Shown: positions 1 through 5,591 of the stretch, in pieces | How the letters are laid out: every line of letters begins with the position of its first letter | How positions within the stretch are numbered: position 1 is the stretch's first letter | Source of the DNA: Methylococcaceae bacterium NSP1-2 | GTDB taxonomy: Bacteria > Pseudomonadota > Gammaproteobacteria > Methylococcales > Methylomonadaceae | Assembly: GCA_002256685.1 (NCBI GenBank) | Contig: NQJH01000053.1 | Coordinates: forward strand, 1-10,030 | Direction of reading: 5' to 3' | Length of the DNA: 10,030 nucleotides | Notes under the pieces: generated by a model | The model's input: the letters and a program-made list of their open reading frames with translations, nothing else | Told to the model about the DNA's origin: nothing | The model's database searches: none | Position numbers and translations under genes: made by a program

Positions 1-1238
1 TCCAATACAGGCATTCCTGCAATGGGGCTGTTCGGATCAGTGATTGCCGATGGATTCACAATGTCATTCGCACCGATGACGATGGAGACATCGACTTTGC
101 CCCAATCTTCGTTAATTTCATCCATTTCAAACACGATGTCATAAGGCACTTTGGCTTCTGCCAATAATACGTTCATGTGACCGGGCATACGACCTGCGAC
201 AGGATGAATACCAAAACCGACTTTTTTGCCTTTATCGCGTAGCAGTTTGGTGATTTCATAAACTGTGTGTTGGGCTTGGGCAACTGCCATGCCGTAACCA
301 GGAATAATGATGATATTTTTTGCTGCTAATAATACAGACGCGGTTTCTTCGGCTTCTATCGGTTGAACTTCGCCTTCAATTGCTGCGGCTTCACCGCCTG
401 AGGCAGTACCAAAACCACCCGCAATCACACTTAAAAAGTGCCGATTCATAGCGCGGCACATGATGTAACTTAGAATTGCACCGCTACTGCCAACTAACGC
501 GCCAGTGACGATTAATAAGTCGTTGCTGAGCATAAAACCTGTTGCCGCCGCTGCCCAACCTGAATAACTGTTAAGCATGGAAACCACGACAGGCATATCT
601 GCGCCGCCGATTGCCATTACCATGTGAACACCGAAAATCAAGGCAATCACAGTCATCATGCCTAATGGGATTAATGGTTCGCCGCCTGTTTCCAGAGCGT
701 GTAAGAACATCCAACCCAGTACGATAGAGGCTATCAGTAGGATCAAGTTGAACCAATGTCTACCGGGTAACAATAACGGTTTGCCGCTGATTCTTTCGCT
801 GAGTTTGCAAAATGCAATCACTGAGCCTGAACAAGTCACCGCACCGATTAACACACCGAGGTAAACTTCTAATTCGTGGATGGTTCTTCCTACGCCTTCA
901 ATAACAACGGTGTTATCCATGAAGTTAGCATAACCAACCAGCACTGCTGCCATACCGACTAAGCTGTGCATGATAGCGACTAATTCGGGCATTTGGGTCA
1001 TTTCAACTTTTGATGCTGCTATTACGCCAATCGAACCGCCGATTAAAATCGCCACAATCAAGATGGTGTAAGTAGTAACAGATGCACTTAAGGTGGTGGC
1101 AATAATAGCAATCGCCATGCCTAACATACCGTAATAATTACCTTTTCTGGCGGTTTCTTGATTGCTTAAGCCACTTAAACTTAGAATAAATAAAATGGTG
1201 GCAACGATGTAAGACATCGCAACTAAACTGTGAGTCAT
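1..1238 (-). CDS. pntB: NAD(P) transhydrogenase subunit beta, 3' end cut by window edge
   Basis: PntB is the inner-membrane subunit that carries the proton channel (domain II) and the NADP(H)-binding domain III. With PntA it couples proton re-entry to hydride transfer from NADH to NADP+. The 412 codons visible match Escherichia coli PntB almost end to end. Residues 1-270 form a run of hydrophobic helices. His91, in the MPELVAIMHS stretch, matches the E. coli channel histidine, and Asn223, in MLNSYSGW, matches the conserved channel asparagine. The domain III signatures GYGMAVAQAQ (314-323) and GIHPVAGRMPGHMNVLLAEA (343-362), and the GAND motif near 389, are intact. The reading stops after PIAGMPVL, about 50 residues short of the usual 462. 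The ATG at 1238 is preceded by GGAG at good spacing and lies 12 bases after the pntA stop, so the two are co-transcribed and probably translationally coupled. Confidence 0.97.
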   Translation of the reverse strand, partial: MTHSLVAMSYIVATILFILSLSGLSNQETARKGNYYGMLGMAIAIIATTLSASVTTYTILIVAILIGGSIGVIAASKVEMTQMPELVAIMHSLVGMAAVLVGYANFMDNTVVIEGVGRTIHELEVYLGVLIGAVTCSGSVIAFCKLSERISGKPLLLPGRHWFNLILLIASIVLGWMFLHALETGGEPLIPLGMMTVIALIFGVHMVMAIGGADMPVVVSMLNSYSGWAAAATGFMLSNDLLIVTGALVGSSGAILSYIMCRAMNRHFLSVIAGGFGTASGGEAAAIEGEVQPIEAEETASVLLAAKNIIIIPGYGMAVAQAQHTVYEITKLLRDKGKKVGFGIHPVAGRMPGHMNVLLAEAKVPYDIVFEMDEINEDWGKVDVSIVIGANDIVNPSAITDPNSPIAGMPVL

Positions 1239-1250
1239 CGTATTCTCCGA

Positions 1251-2771
1251 TTATTTTCTGAACATTTCTAACATACGACGGGTGACTAAAAAGCCACCTG
1301 CAATATTGATAGAGGCAATAAGAATGGCGAGTCCTGCTAATACCCTAACAGTAATTTCGGGTGCAGAAATTTGTACTAACGCGCCAATGACAATAATGCC
1401 GCTAATCGCGTTAGTGACACTCATCAACGGGGTGTGCAGAGAGGGAGAAACATTCCAGATTACTTGATAGCCAACAAAACAAGCTAAGACGAACACGGTA
1501 AAATGTGCCATAAAGGATTCGGGGGCGACCGCACCAACACTGAATAACACTAACGGGTGTTTAGCGACTGAGACATGATCGACAGTAGCGGTAACGGTTG
1601 CCGTTGGTTTTGCAGGGGCGGCGGATAAGGTTGGCGGGGGTGGTGGCCAAGTGATTTTGCCTTCTTTAATCACGGTGGTGCCGCGTATCACTTCATCTTC
1701 CATATTGACGTTAATTACGCCGTCTTTTTTTGGACACAGTTCAGTGAGTAAATGGCGTAAATTGGTGGAATACAGTTGGCTAGATTGATTGGCTAAGCGA
1801 CTCGGTAGATTGCTATAACCGATAATGGTTACACCGTGTTTAACAACAACGGCATCTTTTTCAGTCAGTTCACAGTTACCGCCTTGTTCAGCGGCTAAAT
1901 CGACAATCACGCTACCTGCTCGCATCGAGGCAACCATCTCAGCAGTGATGAGTTTCGGTGCAGGGCGACCCGGAATTAATGCGGTGGTGACGATAATATC
2001 GACTTCTTTGGCTTGTTCGGCAAACAACGCCATTTCAGCGGCGATAAATTCAGGGGACATGGTTTTAGCATAACCGCCTGTACCGCCACCTTCTTCTTTA
2101 AAGTCCAGCATCAAAAATTCCGCGTCCATGCTTTCGATTTGTTCTTTGACTTCGGGACGGGTATCAAAAGAGCGCACGATTGCGCCCATGCCTTTGGCGG
2201 TTCCAATTGCCGCAAGTCCTGCAACACCTGCGCCGATGACTAAGACTTTAGCAGGCGGGATTTTACCAGCAGCGGTGATTTGTCCGGTGAAGAAACGCCC
2301 AAAATGTTGTGCCGCTTCAACGATAGCGCGATAGCCCGCAATATTTGCCATTGAGCTAAGCGCGTCACATTTTTGCGCACGCGACATGCGCGGCACGCTG
2401 TCCATTGCTAACACAGTGGCATTTTTTGCCGCCAGTTTGTCCATTAATTCAGGCTGTTGAGCAGGCCAAATAAAACTAATCAGTCGCCCGCCTTCGGGCA
2501 GTAAATCAACTTCATTGATGCCTAATTCGGGGTGTTGTTCAGGGGCGCGAACTTTCATGACTATATCCGCTACCCGCCATAGCGTGGGAGCATCTGGGAC
2601 GATTTCCACACCAACTGCTTGATAATCAGCATCAGAAATATCGGCGTTTAACCCCGCGCCGCTTTCTATACAAACCGAAAAGCCTAACTTCATAATTTGT
2701 GCGGCCGCGTCGGGGGTCGTGGCTACACGTTTTTCACCTGAGTGAATTTCTTTAGGTATACCAATTTTCAT
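1251..2771 (-). CDS. pntA: NAD(P) transhydrogenase subunit alpha (fused alpha1/alpha2 form)
   Basis: PntA binds NAD(H) in its soluble domain I and contributes the first membrane helices of the proton channel. The 506-residue product is nearly the E. coli length (510). Residues 1-375 are domain I: the MKIGIPKE start, the SRAQxxDALSS loop (130-140) that carries the conserved R-Q-D residues contacting domain III, the Rossmann motif GAGVAG (180-185), and VTTALIPGRPAPKLI (261-275). A proline/alanine/threonine-rich linker follows (376-400), including five consecutive prolines. Three clear membrane helices follow at about 421-440, 448-469 and 474-497. The segment before them (405-416) is hydrophobic but about six residues shorter than the matching first helix in E. 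coli. The ATG at 2771 has an AGGAG Shine-Dalgarno six bases upstream (after AGGAGA the spacing is CTGT), which fixes the start. It is the first gene of pntAB, read from the promoter at 2832-2860. Confidence 0.97.
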   Translation of the reverse strand: MKIGIPKEIHSGEKRVATTPDAAAQIMKLGFSVCIESGAGLNADISDADYQAVGVEIVPDAPTLWRVADIVMKVRAPEQHPELGINEVDLLPEGGRLISFIWPAQQPELMDKLAAKNATVLAMDSVPRMSRAQKCDALSSMANIAGYRAIVEAAQHFGRFFTGQITAAGKIPPAKVLVIGAGVAGLAAIGTAKGMGAIVRSFDTRPEVKEQIESMDAEFLMLDFKEEGGGTGGYAKTMSPEFIAAEMALFAEQAKEVDIIVTTALIPGRPAPKLITAEMVASMRAGSVIVDLAAEQGGNCELTEKDAVVVKHGVTIIGYSNLPSRLANQSSQLYSTNLRHLLTELCPKKDGVINVNMEDEVIRGTTVIKEGKITWPPPPPTLSAAPAKPTATVTATVDHVSVAKHPLVLFSVGAVAPESFMAHFTVFVLACFVGYQVIWNVSPSLHTPLMSVTNAISGIIVIGALVQISAPEITVRVLAGLAILIASINIAGGFLVTRRMLEMFRK

Positions 2772-2831
2772 ACAGTCTCCTATGGGTGTGATTTAGCGAA
2801 TTTTGGTTTCTGATTGAAACTAAAGTGACTG

Positions 2832-2869
2832 AGCATAGAAGATTGAAGATGGCTTTTCAATAAAAAAAA
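2832..2869 (-). promoter_or_regulatory. Sigma70-type promoter with A/T tract upstream, for pntAB
   Basis: On the minus strand, TTGAAA (2855-2860) and TATGCT (2832-2837) are separated by exactly 17 bases; they match the consensus at 5/6 and 4/6 positions. A run of eight T on that strand (2862-2869) lies just upstream of the -35 box and resembles an UP element. Transcription would begin near 2825, leaving a leader of about 54 bases before the pntA ATG with its strong Shine-Dalgarno. Farther upstream, a palindrome TTAATG-C-CATTAA (2918-2930) and a short inverted repeat TAAGT/ACTTA (2887-2901) could be protein-binding sites, but nothing identifies a regulator. The call rests on box match and position only. 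Confidence 0.6.
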
Positions 2870-2940
2870 CTATCCTTGATGAATAGTAAGTTTTTTACTT
2901 ATTTTTAACACATTGCGTTAATGCCATTAAGTTAAGCATT

Positions 2941-2975
2941 AAGACCTTTAAGGTATTAAAAACTTCGGAGGTCTT
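2941..2975. repeat. Imperfect 14-bp inverted repeat (hairpin) between the protease gene and pntA
   Basis: The arms AAGACCTTTAAGGT (2941-2954) and ACTTCGGAGGTCTT (2962-2975) are separated by the 7-base loop ATTAAAA. The outer seven pairs are perfect. As plus-strand RNA the remainder pairs with G-U wobbles and a single mismatch; as minus-strand RNA the inner half is weaker. It lies downstream of the minus-strand gene ending at 3066 and upstream of the pntAB promoter, where a transcription end would be expected. However, no T-run follows on either strand, so it is not a canonical intrinsic terminator. The AAGACCTT/AAGGTCTT type of arm suggests a dispersed palindromic repeat, which is inference. 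Confidence 0.6.
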
Positions 2976-2980
2976 ACTGT

Positions 2981-2993
2981 GGTTCGTGGTGAG
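2981..2993. repeat. Isolated arm of a REP-like palindrome
   Basis: GTTCGTGGTGAG (2982-2993) is the exact reverse complement of 3637-3648, the right arm of the larger REP-like element at 3578-3650. No matching second arm is seen beside it, so it appears to be a remnant. The two copies lie in opposite orientation on either side of the 149-codon gene at 3066-3515. Confidence 0.55.
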
Positions 2994-3065
2994 TTCGGCT
3001 AATTTTACTGTCATATCAGCTTGATAATCGGTGAGCAGTAGATTGTCTAATAAGGCGGATAAAAT

Positions 3066-3515
3066 CTAATCGCCGCTAAGGTGATGGGGCTGTCCTTGGA
3101 TATAAGACGCGCTAGGATCAATAATAAAATGACCATTCATCGCGGTACGTCCAAGCAGCATACGAAACTGCATATTGTCTCGATTGGTTAGGGTTATTTC
3201 AGCACTGATTAAGGTTTGCCCTAAGAGCAACTGAGATTCGATGACATAACGACGCTGTTTGTGACCACCGGAATCGGAGACGAAACGCCGATCTTTAATC
3301 GGCGCGTGGCATTCAATGACTTTATCAGTGTGTTTTTGTTCTGGATGGATAGCAAACATAACCCAACGCTGTCCGCCTTTTCGGTAAGGTTCAAGTGCGA
3401 AAGCGTGTAGAGCCGATGAACGTGCACCCGTATCGATTTTAGCTTTAATATGCTCAAGATTAAGCTCTGGTAACGTTACCCATTCGCGCCAACCCAATAG
3501 GGGGAGTTGTGTCAT
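3066..3515 (-). CDS. Retropepsin-like 'ATP-dependent zinc protease' family protein (RimB-like)
   Basis: The 149-residue product matches the small family annotated as putative ATP-dependent zinc protease (Pfam Zn_protease; retropepsin-like fold). The N-terminal GWREWVTLPEL (8-18) leads into KIDTGARSSALHA (26-38), whose D-T-G triad is the aspartic-protease-type active-site motif. FRMLLGRTAM (117-126) and IIDPSASYIQG (131-141) match the conserved C-terminal part. Family members are often encoded beside rimK, the glutamate ligase that modifies ribosomal protein S6; the Pseudomonas member is called RimB. No rimK lies in this window, so that role is not supported by context here. The historical 'zinc' and 'ATP-dependent' labels have no visible motif in this protein. 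The start ATG at 3515 has only a weak AGG upstream. It is a single-gene unit flanked by REP-like sequence. The same frame stays open for 56 codons past its TAG stop. Confidence 0.85.
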   Translation of the reverse strand: MTQLPLLGWREWVTLPELNLEHIKAKIDTGARSSALHAFALEPYRKGGQRWVMFAIHPEQKHTDKVIECHAPIKDRRFVSDSGGHKQRRYVIESQLLLGQTLISAEITLTNRDNMQFRMLLGRTAMNGHFIIDPSASYIQGQPHHLSGD

Positions 3516-3568
3516 ACTGCTAAACCTAATCCTATGAGTAAACCGCTATAGCTAAAGTGGTTTTTGTG

Positions 3569-3599
3569 ATTATAAAACCGTTCGCATTGAGCCTGTCGA
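3569..3599 (-). promoter_or_regulatory. Possible promoter for the protease-family gene
   Basis: A perfect TATAAT -10 box lies on the minus strand at 3569-3574, about 54 bases before the ATG at 3515. The best -35 candidate, TCGACA (3594-3599; 5/6 to consensus), is 19 bases away, longer than ideal, and lies inside the left arm of the REP-like element. If used, the repeat would supply half of this promoter. The evidence is box match only. Confidence 0.3.
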
Positions 3600-3650
3600 A
3601 GTGTGAATGTGATTCGACTGTTCGACAAACTCACAGCTCACCACGAACGG
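3578..3650. repeat. REP-like imperfect palindrome
   Basis: The outer arms CCGTTCG (3578-3584) and CGAACGG (3644-3650) are perfect reverse complements. Inside them, TGAG (3588-3591) plus TGTCGAA (3594-3600) pair with TTCGACA (3621-3627) plus CTCA (3630-3633), each separated by a two-base bulge. A further TTCGAC at 3613-3618 repeats the core. The element fills most of the 167-base gap between the DbpA-type gene and the protease-family gene. It resembles the dispersed TTCGACAGGCTCA-type intergenic palindromes of many bacterial genomes. It could attenuate transcription leaving the lptD-surA operon, though no T-run follows. No transposase or REP-associated tyrosine transposase gene is present in the window. 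Confidence 0.75.
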
Positions 3651-3682
3651 AATCATTTTATTGTGCTTTAGCGATATACAGC

Positions 3683-4300
3683 TTAACTACTAACCTGATT
3701 TGAAATTTTGTTGCCCGATTTAGAATTTGCTTGTCGTCCACGACGATGATAACCATTGCCACGCTTTTTATTACGGGCTTTCACCCGTCGTATGTCCAGT
3801 TTTTGCTGATTAATTTCTACTGATTTTAAATGTTGAAATATATCTAGCGGCATTTCATCGGGCAAGTCGATTAATGTATAGAGATCTTGAATTTTTACGT
3901 TGCCGATATTATTTTTATCAACGCCAGATTCTTCAACTAAAACTTGTTTAAGCGTATCTAAGCTAAGCTGATGCTTACTACCCACATCTAAGCGATAACG
4001 AACCATTTTTATGTTGGGCTGGCTAGTGACCGATAACACTGGCGTGTTTATTTCTTGTTTCATGAGAGCGGTATTTTTACCACTCTGGAGCAAATACAGC
4101 AGTGCCGATGCACAATCTAAGCTATCGATGCTCAGTTCAGCAGCGATAGTTTTTATTGAGCATCGTTGAGATGCTAAATTTTCCTTGATTAGAATCTGTT
4201 GTAAACAATTTTTCAACAGTTTGCCTTCAAGCAAGTCGTCCAACATAAACTCTTGATCATTGTGCTTTGCAACGCTCATAAAAGCAGTCATATCAACCAT
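3683..4300 (-). CDS. Free-standing DbpA-type RNA-binding domain protein
   Basis: Residues 99-174 of this 205-residue protein match the DbpA/CsdA C-terminal RNA-binding domain: MVRYRLDVG at the start, GVDKNNIGNVKI in the middle, then IDLPDEMPLDIFQHL. That domain normally follows the two RecA-like lobes of DEAD-box helicases and binds structured RNA. No helicase motif (Walker A, DEAD or SAT) is present. Residues 20-75 are predicted helical and loosely resemble the linker/dimerisation segment that precedes this domain in DeaD-type helicases; that likeness is by eye. The tail from 170 onward is strongly basic (RRVKARNKKRG...YHRRGRQ) and probably adds non-specific RNA affinity. The ATG overlaps the end of surA by 8 bases and has a poor Shine-Dalgarno, implying coupled translation; ATG codons 4 and 8 are alternatives. 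Function is unknown: RNA chaperone, ribosome-assembly factor or helicase partner are all possible. Confidence 0.82.
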   Translation of the reverse strand: MVDMTAFMSVAKHNDQEFMLDDLLEGKLLKNCLQQILIKENLASQRCSIKTIAAELSIDSLDCASALLYLLQSGKNTALMKQEINTPVLSVTSQPNIKMVRYRLDVGSKHQLSLDTLKQVLVEESGVDKNNIGNVKIQDLYTLIDLPDEMPLDIFQHLKSVEINQQKLDIRRVKARNKKRGNGYHRRGRQANSKSGNKISNQVSS

Positions 4301-5591
4301 GTATTTCTACATAAGCCTCATCGCGTAATCGCCGCAACCAAAGTTCGGTTTCCTCTTCAATTTTGCGTTTGCGTATCGCTTCTCTCACTAAGTTCTTTTT
4401 GTGTTCGGAGGCATTATCTTTGTCTTTTCTATCAAGGACTTGAATTAAATGCCAACCAAACTGACTTTGTACTGGCTCACTGATTTCATTGATAGTCAAT
4501 TTGTTCATCGCTTCTTCAAATGGTTTGACCAGACTACCCGGTTCTACCCAACCGAGTTCACCACCTTTTAAGGCAGAACCTTTATCATCTGAATGAGCGC
4601 GCGCTAAAGTGGCAAAATCATCACCATCGGCAATGCGGGCTTTTAATCCCAGTATGCGTTTTTTTGCTTCAGCATCATCAATCAATTCATTGGTTTTTAT
4701 TAAAATATGGCGAACTTTAGTGGTAGAGACGACATGGTTATCGACATCACTTTTTAGCCCCAACATTTTTATAATATGAAAGCCACCTGAGCTACGAATA
4801 GGATCAGAAATTTCATTGAGGCGCATTTGTCTGACGGTGTCAACCAGTTGCGATGGAATATCATTAATGCCACGCCAACCCAGATCACCACCTTTTAAGG
4901 CATTGCCATCATCTGAATCACTGATGGCGGTTTGACTAAAGTCTTGCCCTGCCCGCAGTTTTTTAACCAACCCATTCGCTTTACTTTGGGCTTTTTGTAT
5001 TTCTGACGCAGAAGCCCCTTCTTTAACAGCAATTAATATGTGTCCTAAATGGTATTGAGTTGCTTCTTCGCCGGCTTTTTCTTGGGTTTCCATGTAGTGT
5101 TCAACTTCGCTATCACTGACTTTAATACGTCCACCGATTTCTTTGGCGCGTAGTTGACTTATGACAATCTCATTACGCATATTGTCTAAAAAACTTTGAT
5201 AGGAAATACCACTGTTTTCCAATTCTGAGCGAAATTGTTCAAGACTCATATTGTTTCTTTGCGCAATATCTGCTGCTGAACTATTAAGCATCTCTTCGCT
5301 GACTGTTACGCCTGCTCTTTCAGCGAGTTGCCGCTGTAGTTTGTCAACGATCATCTTTTCCAATACTTGTTTACGCAAAATTGACTCTGGTGGCAGTTGC
5401 GCCTTACTTTCCGTCATTCTTGCTCTAATGGCTGACTCTTCTCTTTGTAGTTCGCTTTCGAGAATAACATCATCTTCGACCACCGCAACGATTCTATCAA
5501 CCGTTTCGGCATGTATTAAAAAGCTGCTCATCAATAAGCTACAAAACAGTGCTAAAACCATGACTCTTACTGTATTTCTCTGATTTATCAC
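4293..5591 (-). CDS. surA: Periplasmic chaperone and peptidyl-prolyl isomerase SurA
   Basis: SurA escorts unfolded outer-membrane proteins, LptD among them, across the periplasm to the BAM complex. The 432-residue product has the usual length (E. coli 428). Residues 1-28 are a signal peptide with a hydrophobic core (MVLALFCSLLMSSFL) and a likely cut after IHA. VDRIVAVVEDDVILESEL (31-48) opens the N-terminal chaperone domain, which runs to about 175. Two parvulin domains follow: about 179-279 (YHLGHILI ... GGDLGW ... GGFHII) and about 291-388 (KVRHILI ... GGELGW ... FGWHLI). A charged C-terminal helix (395-425) completes the chaperone core. The start is GTG at 5591, overlapping the lptD TGA in a GTGA junction, with GGAG nine bases upstream. 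It is the second gene of the lptD operon. No residue is obviously missing and assignment is secure. Confidence 0.97.
   Translation of the reverse strand: MINQRNTVRVMVLALFCSLLMSSFLIHAETVDRIVAVVEDDVILESELQREESAIRARMTESKAQLPPESILRKQVLEKMIVDKLQRQLAERAGVTVSEEMLNSSAADIAQRNNMSLEQFRSELENSGISYQSFLDNMRNEIVISQLRAKEIGGRIKVSDSEVEHYMETQEKAGEEATQYHLGHILIAVKEGASASEIQKAQSKANGLVKKLRAGQDFSQTAISDSDDGNALKGGDLGWRGINDIPSQLVDTVRQMRLNEISDPIRSSGGFHIIKMLGLKSDVDNHVVSTTKVRHILIKTNELIDDAEAKKRILGLKARIADGDDFATLARAHSDDKGSALKGGELGWVEPGSLVKPFEEAMNKLTINEISEPVQSQFGWHLIQVLDRKDKDNASEHKKNLVREAIRKRKIEEETELWLRRLRDEAYVEIHG

Noticed and set aside
571..864. Short frames on both strands within pntB
   Set aside because: They lie inside the well-conserved pntB coding sequence and resemble no known protein.
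2895..3014. Possible 39-codon gene starting at ATG 3014 (minus)
   Set aside because: It has no Shine-Dalgarno, crosses the REP arm and hairpin, and has no recognisable content.
3221..3457. Minus-strand 78-codon frame inside the protease-family gene
   Set aside because: It overlaps the DTG-bearing frame entirely, has no recognisable domain and no ribosome-binding site.
4560..4920. Near-identical stretches (CCACCTTTTAAGGCA) about 330 bases apart
   Set aside because: They encode the equivalent ALKGG(D/E)LGW segments of the two SurA parvulin domains; this is ordinary domain duplication, not a mobile repeat.
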